DNA of 64,000 bases from assembly GCA_017794925.1 (NCBI GenBank), contig CP051238.1, forward strand, positions 62,001 to 126,000. The letters are read 5' to 3'. A program made the position numbers and the translations under genes. The stretch comes from Aestuariibacter sp. (GTDB lineage Bacteria; Pseudomonadota; Gammaproteobacteria; Enterobacterales; Alteromonadaceae). A model generated the notes under the pieces. That model searched no databases. It saw only the letters and a list, made by a program, of their open reading frames with translations, and was not told the DNA's origin. This document shows, in pieces, positions 27,844 to 36,679 of this stretch (its first letter is position 1; the number at the start of each line of letters is the position of its first letter).

Positions 27844-28201
27844 TATCACCCGGCGTATACTGCCACGTTGACAGCGCCTGTACCGACGTCACCACAAAAA
27901 TATCCGATGGCGAGACTTCAATCACATTGATGTTGACAGGTTTACCTTCGGCGGACAGATCATATTCAAGCACGGCATACCCTTCGATACCGTCTCGTGC
28001 CGCTTTAGCGGGATAACGGGGTGCGCCAGTAGAAACTAATCGCTCCTCTACCGAACTGGCGAGATTTTCTTCTTTAGTCCGTTCAGGTATCCCGCAACGA
28101 GATGGGTAGGTAATGACGTTGCCCGATGCTTCCTCGTCAGCCACGGCGAACTCTAACGGTAACAAGGCGATTAACAGCAAAGTCCGGAGTAATAATTTCA
28201 T
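27833..28201 (-). CDS. TonB C-terminal-like periplasmic protein, 3' end cut by the inserted element
   Basis: This small exported protein has a signal peptide (LLLIALLPLEFAVA) and a TonB-like domain: PRYPAKAARDGIEGYAVLEYDLSAEG and ALSTWQYTPG are typical. The last three residues (RAC) and the TGA stop are supplied by the end of the inserted element, so the present product is 122 residues and lacks the final strand. The uninterrupted protein would have been about 132 residues (see the remnant at 27537-27577). Whether the shortened protein folds is unknown. It lies near an Lrp/AsnC regulator on the same strand, 28 bp downstream of it. Confidence 0.8.
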   Translation of the reverse strand: MKLLLRTLLLIALLPLEFAVADEEASGNVITYPSRCGIPERTKEENLASSVEERLVSTGAPRYPAKAARDGIEGYAVLEYDLSAEGKPVNINVIEVSPSDIFVVTSVQALSTWQYTPGDRAC

Positions 28202-28229
28202 TGGCGTTCCTTATCCTGTTTTTATTTAT

Positions 28230-28679
28230 TTAATCTGGAATAAGCGGTGGTAACCGCGGTTCTATAACATGAGATTTAATAATCGACGTATGGGTCTCAG
28301 CGCAATCGTGCAGCGGTAGCAGCACATCGTCTAACTCAGCGACGTCGGTGAGTGCCAGTTTAGCTACGAAGCAATCATCCCCGGTTACCCGCTCGCAGCT
28401 CATAAACCGCGGCTGTTGGGCTATCAGCTTTTCAACTTTTTGTAGTTCACCGCTACGCGGTTTTATCCGCACTAATGCCTGCAGTGTATAACCCAACGCT
28501 CGTAAGTTAATACGTACGCCAAATCCGTCGATAACACCGCTGTCTTTTAAGCGACGTACCCGCTCCCCTACCGCCGGACCGGAAATGCCCACCTGCTTGC
28601 CAATATCGGCGAAGCTCAATCTCGCATCCAGATTCAGGTGTTCAAGAATGGCGCGATCCAGATGATCGATCGTCTTCAT
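28230..28679 (-). CDS. Lrp/AsnC family transcriptional regulator
   Basis: This 149-residue protein has an N-terminal winged helix-turn-helix (LDRAILEHLNLDARLSFADIG, recognition region ISGPAVGERVRRL) and a C-terminal RAM/AsnC ligand domain. Members sense amino acids and assemble into octamers. It is divergent from the PhzF-like gene, whose promoter shares the 197-bp gap, so that gene is the most likely target. The TonB-like gene follows on the same strand. Confidence 0.9.
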   Translation of the reverse strand: MKTIDHLDRAILEHLNLDARLSFADIGKQVGISGPAVGERVRRLKDSGVIDGFGVRINLRALGYTLQALVRIKPRSGELQKVEKLIAQQPRFMSCERVTGDDCFVAKLALTDVAELDDVLLPLHDCAETHTSIIKSHVIEPRLPPLIPD

Positions 28680-28876
28680 GTCTTCGTGCTCCTAACTTAG
28701 TTAAGCATGAAAAGTAAAAGTACTAATTTACTGCTATATCAAAAGCAATATAGTGGATTGGCCCGTAAAATCACAGTGAATCCAGCGCATTCGCCTTGCT
28801 ACACTATGTAACGAATATTCACTCAACCCTTTGCATAACGTCATGACGGCTTGTTATTTTTTAGGAGACATAACAT

Positions 28877-29719
28877 ATGAATTTACAACGTGTAGCCGCG
28901 TTTAGCCGCGGTGAACAAGGTGGTAACCCCGCTGGCGTAGCATTACTTACAGAACCGCTGAGTGACAAGGATATGGCGCGCATTGCAGCGGAAGTGGGGT
29001 ATTCAGAAACCGCCTTTGCATACCCTTTGTCTGCCGACCGAAAACACTGGCGGGTACGCTATTTTTCACCTGAATCCGAGGTGCCGTTTTGTGGTCACGC
29101 CACCGTTGCACTTGGCTCGGTACTCGGTGAAATCCATGGTTTAAGTACCTATGCGCTGAAAATTAATCAGGCGGATATTGAAGTCACCGCATCGCAGACC
29201 GACGCAGGGATTGCGGCCGAACTCACATCGCCGCAAACCCACAGCAGAGCGCTGTCTGAAAAAGAACTCAGCGAAACGTTGGCGTTGCTCAGCCTGCAAG
29301 TCACAGATTTGGATGAGCAGCTTCCACCAGCGAAAATTCACGGCGGTGCCGATCACATTGTACTGCCACTCAAACGTCGCGAAACCTTGTCTGCCATGCA
29401 TTATGATTTGGACGCGGGTCGCGAGTTAATGAATCGCCATGGCCTGGTGACTATTATGCTGGTGTACATTGAAGATGCGCAAACCTTCCACTCCCGCAAT
29501 GCGTTTGCTTCGGGTGGCGTGCTTGAAGATCCCGCTACTGGCGCAGCATCGGCAGCCTTTGCGGGTTACCTGCGCGATAAGCAATGGCCACATAGCGGTA
29601 AGATTACACTGTATCAGGGTGAGGATATGGGCGCACCGTCAGTGATTACTGTCACGCTTACTGATGAACCCGGCGCACCGGTGTTAGTATCCGGTTCAAC
29701 CCGAAAAATTGCAGAGTAG
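28877..29719 (+). CDS. PhzF family isomerase-like protein
   Basis: This 280-residue protein matches the PhzF family of DapF-fold isomerases and epimerases. The N-terminal GNPAGVAL motif, the catalytic glutamate in GYSETAFAYP, PFCGHATVALG and the C-terminal EDPATGAASAAFAGYL are all present. No phenazine genes lie near, so it is probably not part of phenazine synthesis. AGGAG stands before the ATG. It is divergent from an Lrp/AsnC regulator, which suggests control by an amino acid-like compound. Confidence 0.9.
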   Translation: MNLQRVAAFSRGEQGGNPAGVALLTEPLSDKDMARIAAEVGYSETAFAYPLSADRKHWRVRYFSPESEVPFCGHATVALGSVLGEIHGLSTYALKINQADIEVTASQTDAGIAAELTSPQTHSRALSEKELSETLALLSLQVTDLDEQLPPAKIHGGADHIVLPLKRRETLSAMHYDLDAGRELMNRHGLVTIMLVYIEDAQTFHSRNAFASGGVLEDPATGAASAAFAGYLRDKQWPHSGKITLYQGEDMGAPSVITVTLTDEPGAPVLVSGSTRKIAE

Positions 29720-29727
29720 GCAGGCAA

Positions 29728-29753
29728 CGCAGGTCGGCAATAAGCCACCTGCG
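29728..29753. terminator. Hairpin between convergent genes
   Basis: CGCAGGT-C-GGC pairs with GCC-ACCTGCG around a five-base loop. No clear T-run; it lies between the PhzF-like (+) and lipoprotein (-) genes. Confidence 0.5.
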
Positions 29754-29767
29754 CAGCTGATTAACAC

Positions 29768-30898
29768 CTAGTTAAACCAGGCGTCATCAATGGGCATATT
29801 AAACAATAACGGCGCCATGCCCTCGTAACGCGCGCGATTAGCTTCGCATTGCAGATTCTTCATGTAATTGACTTTCCACGGGTCGTTCACCAGCCACAGC
29901 GTATCACCAATCACTGCCAGACCTTCAATAGAGGCGTTATCCATGATTTCCTGTTCTGCACAGTTCACCGGATCGCCCGATGGCGCACTGAATTGCAGGC
30001 TGATCTTTTTCGTCGGCAATGCGCCTGACGTATCAATAACCCAGAGTTCGTTGTCGTTTCTCGCCGCTGCTAGCAAAAAGCCTTTTCCTTCGGCGGGTGA
30101 ATAGTATTCCAACCCATTGATGGGATGTCTGCCGCTGTCAAAAGCGGGGACTAACAGGTTAGGATCAGTCACGGCTGCAAAATCCGTTTGCTGCCAGAAT
30201 GCGTCATTCAGTTGCACGGTAAAAATACGAGGATTGCCGGCATTGTCGCGTTCGAGTCCCAGATACAGGGTACCGTCCTGACTTAACGCCATGCCTTCGA
30301 TACCGTCATTAGGAAAATCCCCCACAGCGAACTCAAGCGGGAATTGCAGCGGACGCACATGCGTCATGCGATAGCGCCCATCATCTGAGCCTTCCACTCT
30401 TACCAACAAAGTGGGATAGTCCGTAGACCCTGTATTCTCGAAACGCTTCTGGCAATTATCTGACAGCGCCCCGGAACGAGTCGCATCTTCCGTCACGGTG
30501 TAAAACACATTGTCGTCATTCGGGTCTGCGACCAGTGCTTCAAGGTCCGGTTCGTCTGACAAGTACTGAGCAAAACAACTGCGACGCACGCGGCCCGCCA
30601 TCGACATAGCATCAACCTTGGGTGATAACATGGCACTAGCAGGATCAATTTCGTGAATCTGCAGACGTTGCGACTTCAGCGCACTGCCGTCGGAAATACT
30701 GTAAAGCTTGCCATTTCGGTGCGTTAACCCTGATGTTTGCGGGTCTAACATCACGCCGCCGTCGGCCTCTATAATCCATTTTCCGGCTAATAAAGGATCC
30801 GCCTTCGGCGCCTCTGGTATTGAGGCTTCAGCTGGTGCTTCACCGCAGGCAACCAGTACACTTAATGCAACACCCGCCAACAACCATGTTGATTTCAT
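29768..30898 (-). CDS. Predicted lipoprotein, beta-propeller-like, unknown function
   Basis: This 376-residue protein has a lipoprotein signal with lipobox LVAC (SVLVACGEAPAE). Repeating segments such as GLTHRNGKLYSISDG, DLEALVADPNDDNVFYTVTED, GIEGMALSQDGTLYLGLE and SIEGLAVIGDTLWLVND suggest a propeller, as in SdiA-regulated or phytase-esterase-like families. I cannot assign a reaction. The start at 30898 is chosen because the lipoprotein signal begins there; an ATG six codons upstream is possible. Confidence 0.6.
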   Translation of the reverse strand: MKSTWLLAGVALSVLVACGEAPAEASIPEAPKADPLLAGKWIIEADGGVMLDPQTSGLTHRNGKLYSISDGSALKSQRLQIHEIDPASAMLSPKVDAMSMAGRVRRSCFAQYLSDEPDLEALVADPNDDNVFYTVTEDATRSGALSDNCQKRFENTGSTDYPTLLVRVEGSDDGRYRMTHVRPLQFPLEFAVGDFPNDGIEGMALSQDGTLYLGLERDNAGNPRIFTVQLNDAFWQQTDFAAVTDPNLLVPAFDSGRHPINGLEYYSPAEGKGFLLAAARNDNELWVIDTSGALPTKKISLQFSAPSGDPVNCAEQEIMDNASIEGLAVIGDTLWLVNDPWKVNYMKNLQCEANRARYEGMAPLLFNMPIDDAWFN

Positions 30899-31093
30899 CT
30901 TTTCTTTCCCAATCATAGGGTTGATAATGGCAGTATCCTCGCCGATGAAAAGCGGTGGGTCAAGGCTGTTGAACCGGGCTAAGAGTAAGTCAAACGTACG
31001 TGACCACGCTCAACAGAGTCCGTATACTTTCTGTAGCGCACTGTACACAGTCCCTGTCATGCATTTTTCATTATTGAATAAACCCAAGGAGTT

Positions 31094-32986
31094 TTGGTTA
31101 TTTCTGCTTCTCGCCCTTTAGTCATTGCTGGTCCCATTCTCAGACATACTACCAGGCAGTCGTTTACGGTTTGGCTGGTGACCACAGAATCGGTATCCCC
31201 TGAATTAATCGTGCACATGCAGGAGCAGGTATGCGCGGGCGACACAACGCGAGAACAAATCCAAATTGGAGAACGCGCGTTTATTAACCTTGTCACGTTT
31301 ACGCCTCAACAGCCACTGAGTACCGAGCAACTAATCAATTATGACCTTCGGTTTAGCGACGCAATGCAACAAGCAAGCTGGCAAGACACCCTGTCAACCC
31401 TGCTCTATCCGGGTCAAAATACACTTAATTTTTGGGTACCGGAGACACTGTCGAATGTACTTCATGGTTCCTGTCGAAAACCGCATCATCATGCCGATGA
31501 CAGTTTACTTCGTGTGGATGGGCTCATAGCGCAAGAAATTGCGGGCGGACAAAAACGCCCTGACATGATGATCATGACGGGCGACCAAATTTATGCCGAT
31601 GACGTGGCCGGTCCCATGCTACAAGCCGTCTTACAAACCATTGGTCAGTACGGATTATTCCACGAAAGGCTCGAGCAGGCCGTTGTCGCTAACACAGAAG
31701 ATTTAATTGGCCACCCGTATTGCTATTACCATCGACAGCAAATACTGCCTCAGGTCGCCACGAATACCGCACTGTCCAAACTCTTTTTCGGCGCAAAGAA
31801 AAAACCGGTATTCACCTCAGTAAACGCCCAAAATCATCTGATTGGCCTGGCGGAAGTGTTGGCCATGTACTTGCTGGTTTGGTCTGATTCGCCGTGGGAA
31901 GAAATTGAATTTAACCCTGAAGAAGTCCCGCCGTCATTCCGCAAACGATTCCTACAAGAACGCGATATCATCAGGTCATTTGCAAGTCGGTTAAAAGAGG
32001 TTCGACGCGCCTTCGCACACATGCCAAGCTACATGATTTTCGACGATCACGATGTGACCGACGACTGGAACCTGACCCGGGGCTGGGAGCAGGAAGTCTA
32101 TGGGCATCCGTTATCGCGCCGAATGGTGGGTAACGCACTGGCAGGCTACTGGTTGTGTCAGGGCTGGGGCAATGCACCTCAAAAGTTCGATGCGCTATAC
32201 AAGTTAGCATCAGACAGCTTTACTCCTGGCGGTTTAACAAGGCACGAAGATCTAATTGATGCCCTGTTTGACTGGGAGGAATGGGATTATGGATTAAACA
32301 CCCAGCCACCGGTACAGGTACTGGATACCCGCACCCGCCGCTGGCGCAGCGAGTCCAGCCTGAACAAACCTTCAGGCTTGATGGACTGGGAAGCCCTGTG
32401 TGAATTTCAGCAGCAAACGTTCGGCAAAGACGCGGTGATTGTTGTGTCGGCAGCGCCCATTTATGGGGTTAAATTTATCGAAGTTATACAGAAGCTGTTT
32501 ACCCTGGCGGGCAAAGCATTAACCGTAGATGCCGAAAACTGGATGGCACACAAAGGCACCGCCAGTGTGATCCTGAATATTTTCCGACACTACAAAACAC
32601 CGCCGCACTTTATAATTTTGTCTGGCGATGTGCACTATTCTTTCGTGTACGATGTGCGACTGCGGTTTCGCCGTAACAGCCCCAAAATCACACAGTTCAC
32701 CTGCAGCGGTATTAAAAATACCTTTCCGAATACGCTTATCCGCTGTCTGGACACGCTGAACCAATGGTTTTACAGTGCCCGTTCACCGCTGAATATCTTC
32801 ACCCGTCGGCGCAATATGTCGGTCCACGACCGCCATCCTGACTGCGCGCCAAATCAGGCGTTGCTTAATCGTGCCGCCATTGGACAGCTGCTGATCGATC
32901 CGGATTGCGAGGAAGTACGTTGTTTAGCATTGTGTAGTGACGGAGAAACGGTAGAATTCCCGCCTGAGTCCGATGTCGATAACTAA
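31094..32986 (+). CDS. PhoD-like metallophosphatase
   Basis: This 630-residue protein resembles PhoD-like phosphatases. Metal-binding motifs are spread as expected: LHGSCRKP, MTGDQIYADDV, IFDDHDVTDDWNL and ILSGDVHYSF. It has no Tat or Sec signal, unlike secreted PhoD, so it is likely cytoplasmic. The start is odd. The only standard start codon before the conserved N terminus is TTG 31094, two bases after AAGGAG (31086-31091); an ATT at 31100 would sit eight bases away. The next gene, a flavodoxin, is 21 bp downstream, suggesting one operon. Substrate unknown. Confidence 0.8.
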   Translation: MVISASRPLVIAGPILRHTTRQSFTVWLVTTESVSPELIVHMQEQVCAGDTTREQIQIGERAFINLVTFTPQQPLSTEQLINYDLRFSDAMQQASWQDTLSTLLYPGQNTLNFWVPETLSNVLHGSCRKPHHHADDSLLRVDGLIAQEIAGGQKRPDMMIMTGDQIYADDVAGPMLQAVLQTIGQYGLFHERLEQAVVANTEDLIGHPYCYYHRQQILPQVATNTALSKLFFGAKKKPVFTSVNAQNHLIGLAEVLAMYLLVWSDSPWEEIEFNPEEVPPSFRKRFLQERDIIRSFASRLKEVRRAFAHMPSYMIFDDHDVTDDWNLTRGWEQEVYGHPLSRRMVGNALAGYWLCQGWGNAPQKFDALYKLASDSFTPGGLTRHEDLIDALFDWEEWDYGLNTQPPVQVLDTRTRRWRSESSLNKPSGLMDWEALCEFQQQTFGKDAVIVVSAAPIYGVKFIEVIQKLFTLAGKALTVDAENWMAHKGTASVILNIFRHYKTPPHFIILSGDVHYSFVYDVRLRFRRNSPKITQFTCSGIKNTFPNTLIRCLDTLNQWFYSARSPLNIFTRRRNMSVHDRHPDCAPNQALLNRAAIGQLLIDPDCEEVRCLALCSDGETVEFPPESDVDN

Positions 32987-33007
32987 CCAGCGAGGCAATG
33001 CAAGGCA

Positions 33008-33550
33008 ATGAGTGATCCCGCACTGAAAATTGGCCTGTTTTACGGTTCTACCACCTGCTACACCGAAATGGCCGCAGAAAAAATTCAGGCACAGTTAAAT
33101 AGCATGTTTGATGAGCAGGTTGTGGATTTACACAACATCAAGGATGTGTCACTCAGTCAAACCGCCCAGTACGATATTTTAATTCTGGGTATCTCCACAT
33201 GGGATTTCGGCGAATTGCAGGAAGACTGGGAATCCAGTTGGGATGAGGTACATCAGCTCCCGCTGGATGGCAAAGTCATTGCGTTATTTGGTTTGGGTGA
33301 CCAGTACGGCTATGCCGACTGGTTCCAGGACGCGCTGGGCATGCTACACGATGCAATTGCACCTTCAGGTTGTCAGTTCATTGGCTACACGGCGAATGAA
33401 GGGTACGAATTTGCTAAGTCCAAAGCGCTTATCGAGAACGACAGTATATTTGTGGGCCTGTCACTGGATGACGAAAACCAGTTTCAACTCACCGACGAGC
33501 GCATTGCGCGTTGGTGTGAACAACTCGTCACTGAACTCAGTGAGCTCTAA
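33008..33550 (+). CDS. fldB: Flavodoxin (FldB-type)
   Basis: This 180-residue FMN protein carries single electrons in the cytoplasm. The phosphate-binding loop is FYGSTTCYTE, the long-chain flavodoxin layout is present, and the GLGDQYGYADWF segment flanks the isoalloxazine ring. It resembles E. coli FldB more than FldA. It lies between the PhoD-like gene and a CLCA_X gene whose start overlaps its 3' end. Confidence 0.9.
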   Translation: MSDPALKIGLFYGSTTCYTEMAAEKIQAQLNSMFDEQVVDLHNIKDVSLSQTAQYDILILGISTWDFGELQEDWESSWDEVHQLPLDGKVIALFGLGDQYGYADWFQDALGMLHDAIAPSGCQFIGYTANEGYEFAKSKALIENDSIFVGLSLDDENQFQLTDERIARWCEQLVTELSEL

Positions 33551-34334
33551 CACCCCACCCGGACGTTTACACCAGCACTATTATCGCAATGGCCAAAGTC
33601 ATCGGGATGGCGCGGATGTCAGCTTTCACGACATCCGCCGGCTCTTTGGCTTTCAATCCATCACTATTGGCAGGTGGGTCACTGCACAGGAACAACAGAT
33701 CGCGGCCAACCTGTTTTTTGATGCACTGTACGATCTGATCGATATTTTACAGATCAACGAACAGGTGGTCTCCTTGAACGGATCGCTGTCGTTGGCCTTT
33801 GGCACCGGCGGTCAAAAAAACGCCAACGCCCATTATCATCCCGCTAAACGTCAGCTGGCACTGGCGAAAAACGCGGGCGGCGGCGCCCTTGCCCATGAAT
33901 GGTTCCATGCGTTTGACCATTATATCAGCCAAAAATTTCTGGTAAGACCTCATCCCACTGCGTTTGCCTCTCAGGGTTGGCTGGACGACGCGGATCTGGT
34001 GGATCACCCGCTAAATCACAAGCTTGCAGCCTGTTTTCAGATCCTGTTTCTGTCGGCCAACGGCCATTCACCCAACGAGTACGTATTGCGGTCAGTTGAA
34101 GCTGATAAGGCATTGAAATGCTTCTATTTTGCGACTCCTCAAGAGCTTGCGGCGCGCGCATTTGAAGCCTGTATTCAAGACCAAACCATTAAGAACGCCT
34201 TCCTGGTTCAGGGTACAAAAATGTCGGCAGAGGCTAGACTTGGCATTTATCCTCATGGTACCTTGAGATCACAGCTAAACGATGCCTTCAGGGTTTACTT
34301 TTACCAACTTGGTATGGCGCTGTCTGCTAAATAG
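33540..34334 (+). CDS. CLCA_X family protein with HExxH metalloprotease-like motif
   Basis: This 264-residue protein fits the CLCA_X family, whose function is not known to me. A zinc-peptidase-like motif, HEWFHAFDHY, has His119, Glu120 and His123, preceded by a glycine-rich AGGGALA. The Asp and His after it (AFDHY) could complete a metal site. There is no signal peptide. GTG 33540 is proposed; it overlaps the flavodoxin stop by 11 bases and gives the N terminus expected for the family. It ends the apparent PhoD-fldB-CLCA_X operon. Peptidase activity is inference from the motif alone. Confidence 0.75.
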   Translation: MSSNTPPGRLHQHYYRNGQSHRDGADVSFHDIRRLFGFQSITIGRWVTAQEQQIAANLFFDALYDLIDILQINEQVVSLNGSLSLAFGTGGQKNANAHYHPAKRQLALAKNAGGGALAHEWFHAFDHYISQKFLVRPHPTAFASQGWLDDADLVDHPLNHKLAACFQILFLSANGHSPNEYVLRSVEADKALKCFYFATPQELAARAFEACIQDQTIKNAFLVQGTKMSAEARLGIYPHGTLRSQLNDAFRVYFYQLGMALSAK

Positions 34335-34469
34335 TGTCGTTTTCTAACGAAAGTTATCGACAAATGCATTAAATCCATCGCACCTTGGTAATTTCTTTGT
34401 ACAAATCACTACAGTTTTTTGTTACAAACAGTATACTAGGCGCACAAGTGTTAGAGATTAGAAAACCAA

Positions 34470-34871
34470 ATGAAAAGAAAAAAGCATACATCCGGTGATG
34501 ATGAAGCACAGGTCGACATGACTCCCATGTTGGACATCGTGTTCATCATGTTGATTTTCTTCATCGTAACCACGTCTTTCGTTAAAGAGAAAGGGTTAGA
34601 TGTAAATCGTCCTGAGAACAAAAATCAGTCAAACAATCCTTCTAAGTCGCTGTCTATTCGCATCGACGAGATGGGTACCATTATCATGAATGGCCGCGAA
34701 GTTGACATCCGTCGCGTTATCGCAAACATTCAGACTTACCTGGCTGAAAACCCAACTGACTCTGCGGCTATCCAGGCCCACGAGAACACTGAGCACGGTG
34801 TTGTGGTTGAGGTTATGAACCAGGCGAAAGAAGCGGGTATCAACAAGGTATCTGTACTGGTTAAGTCTTAA
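34470..34871 (+). CDS. exbD: ExbD/TolR-type proton channel subunit, unpaired
   Basis: This 133-residue inner-membrane protein belongs to the ExbD/TolR family, which with an ExbB-like partner converts proton flow into force for TonB or Tol. One membrane helix (about residues 20-40) carries the key aspartate in DMTPMLDIVFIML, and a periplasmic domain follows. No exbB or tonB gene is adjacent, unlike most exbD loci, so its partner must be elsewhere. A strong terminator follows. Confidence 0.9.
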   Translation: MKRKKHTSGDDEAQVDMTPMLDIVFIMLIFFIVTTSFVKEKGLDVNRPENKNQSNNPSKSLSIRIDEMGTIIMNGREVDIRRVIANIQTYLAENPTDSAAIQAHENTEHGVVVEVMNQAKEAGINKVSVLVKS

Positions 34872-34886
34872 ACCAGAATCGATTTG

Positions 34887-34913
34887 AAAAAAGCGCGTTT
34901 ATCGCGCTTTTTT
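34887..34913. terminator. Bidirectional terminator after exbD
   Basis: AAAAAAGCGCG and CGCGCTTTTTT flank a five-base loop, with T-runs on both strands. It lies between exbD (+) and trmN6 (-). Confidence 0.85.
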
Positions 34914-34921
34914 TGTGCCTG

Positions 34922-35665
34922 TCAGAAATTCAGATAAAACGCCTGACACAAAGTCTTAAATTCATCGGTGTAGCTGTTGTCTTCGTTCCTTATCGTTAGC
35001 GAGTGAATCTGTATAACTGAGGCCCTAGCAGACAACCGATAGACACTGACCTTTGGCATACTGCCTGCCTTATTGTGAACATCCCAGCGCTGATCAACGA
35101 CGAAGCCAGCATCACTTGCGGCATTAACCACATCGTTATGCCGTTGATGAGGATAGACGCAATAAACACTACCCTCGCTAGCCAGTAACCTGGCGCAGTG
35201 CCTGAAGAAATCCTCAATACTCAAGCCATGTTCGAGGCGTGCGAGTTTTCTCTGCTCGTCCATGGTGTCATACGCACGGGTTCTGTCATCATGCCCGGCA
35301 AAATAGGGCGGGTTTGAAATGATCAGCTCATAAGGTGCGTCGGGCTCGAAGCGGGCAATATCCGCTCGCTTAACACATAACCGCTCGGCCCAAGGACTTT
35401 GACCAAAGTTAATCTCAGCTTGTGTTGCCGCACGTTCATCAAGTTCGACCGCATCCACTGTGCAGTTGGCATCGGATTTTTGCGCCATCATCAGGGCCAG
35501 TAAGCCGCTGCCTGCACCAATATCCAGAATACGCCTAGCATGAACCGGCTCGGCAAGACTCCCCAATATCAGGCTATCAGTACCGACTTTCATCGCGCAC
35601 TGATCATGCGCTACAAAAAATTGCTTACATTGAAATCCTGCCGGTTTGGTCAACGCAGTGTCCAC
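34922..35665 (-). CDS. trmN6: tRNA1(Val) (adenine(37)-N6)-methyltransferase
   Basis: This 247-residue SAM-dependent enzyme methylates A37 of tRNA1(Val) (YfiC/TrmN6). The N-terminal stretch QCKQFFVAHDQCAMKVGTD matches E. coli YfiC, the SAM loop is LDIGAGSGLLALMMAQ, and the N6-methylase motif is NPPYF. The start is uncertain: GTG 35665 has AAGG touching it, while TTG 35653 has the better spacing. Eight bases separate it from the HTATIP2-like gene upstream. Confidence 0.9.
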   Translation of the reverse strand: MDTALTKPAGFQCKQFFVAHDQCAMKVGTDSLILGSLAEPVHARRILDIGAGSGLLALMMAQKSDANCTVDAVELDERAATQAEINFGQSPWAERLCVKRADIARFEPDAPYELIISNPPYFAGHDDRTRAYDTMDEQRKLARLEHGLSIEDFFRHCARLLASEGSVYCVYPHQRHNDVVNAASDAGFVVDQRWDVHNKAGSMPKVSVYRLSARASVIQIHSLTIRNEDNSYTDEFKTLCQAFYLNF

Positions 35666-35673
35666 CTTTTACG

Positions 35674-36309
35674 TTATGAAAACGGCTGCAATCTTATCAT
35701 TTCCCGCGCCACCTGCTCAGGATACACTGCCCGGTATTTTTTAAGGGGACCAAGCATTAATGGCTTAAGTAACTTGAGGGTATTCGCTGTGACCCGTTCC
35801 AGCATGCGCTCGTCACCTTCTCGCTCACCAATCAACACGCCGGGTCTCACTGCTGCGGCATGCGCTAACTGGGGTATGCGCAGGATCGCGTTTTCCAATT
35901 CGCCTTTCACCCGTAAGTAAAAGTGCTTACTTTTGGCATTGGCGCCCACCGCAGAGATCCACACGAAACCTTTGGCACGCTGGGCCCGGGCCAATTGAGC
36001 AGCTACATGTACATATTCAAAGTCGACCTTTCTAAATGCCTGTTTGCTACCAGCACGCTTAAGCGTTGTACCCAAACAGCAATACACATGATCAACGGTA
36101 AAATAGCCCTGGTAGGACTCCGGATCCTCAAAGTCGATCACCACAGGTTTTAACTTGTTGTGCGGATCACGGTATTGTTGCTTTACCAATGGTCGTCTCA
36201 CTAAACAGGTGACGGATGTATAGCGAGGGTCATCGAGTAGCTGCTGCAACAACTGCCTTCCCACCAACCCACTGGCACCTAAGATAAGTGCGCTTTTTAT
36301 CGAACTCAA
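35674..36309 (-). CDS. HTATIP2-like NAD(P)-binding protein
   Basis: This 211-residue protein is an atypical SDR related to HTATIP2/TIP30. The nucleotide-binding motif is LGASGLVGRQLLQQLL, and VDHVYCCLGTTLKRAGS, WISAVGAN and the tyrosine in KHFYLRVKGELE (YxxxK) follow the family pattern. Its substrate is unknown. It precedes trmN6 by eight bases and is probably co-transcribed with it. Confidence 0.8.
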   Translation of the reverse strand: MSSIKSALILGASGLVGRQLLQQLLDDPRYTSVTCLVRRPLVKQQYRDPHNKLKPVVIDFEDPESYQGYFTVDHVYCCLGTTLKRAGSKQAFRKVDFEYVHVAAQLARAQRAKGFVWISAVGANAKSKHFYLRVKGELENAILRIPQLAHAAAVRPGVLIGEREGDERMLERVTANTLKLLKPLMLGPLKKYRAVYPEQVAREMIRLQPFS

Positions 36310-36347
36310 AGTGTGTCATCCTTCCGCGTTGTAAGTACCTATAATAA

Positions 36348-36625
36348 GGGCCTGTTGCTCTTTACTGTACGATTTTTGGTCTATATGAAAGCATTTTAAT
36401 CGCGAAACAACCCTGCAGGCATAGTTCTTCTGCGTCATAGGGCGGTGACAAAGAGTAAAATGCTTTCATGACGACCCCGTCGGGCAGCGCCCGGTAACCG
36501 GCTAGCATAAGTCATTTATACTGTGTTGACTGTTTTTGGTTTAGCCCACTAGACCTGCAAACAGTCGCCGTGTCTAAATAACTTACGAACTGCTGCAAAA
36601 GTGCACAGTAAAGAGCAACAGGACC
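36348..36625 (-). mobile_element. 278-bp non-coding inverted-repeat element (MITE-like), copy 2
   Basis: This copy is related to 27580-27843 but inverted. Its terminal repeats (36348-36370 and 36603-36625) match each other with two mismatches, one a G-T pair. Hairpin B arms (36385-36398 and 36456-36469) are identical to copy 1. Hairpin A arms (36508-36518 and 36575-36585) pair with one wobble but differ in sequence from copy 1. The left flank is TAATAA and the right is TGGAAG, so no target duplication remains; this copy looks older. It lies upstream of the S9 peptidase start (36680) and so could affect that gene's 5' region. Confidence 0.8.
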
Positions 36626-36679
36626 TGGAAGACATCCCCCTGTTTGGGATCATTTCAAACGACAGATAGTAGCCTATTC

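Noticed and set aside
28877..29719. Phenazine biosynthesis gene
   Set aside because: Only the PhzF family fold is present and no other phenazine gene is near.
33243..33539. Longer N terminus of the CLCA_X protein
   Set aside because: The extension lies entirely in the flavodoxin gene in another frame and has no family likeness.
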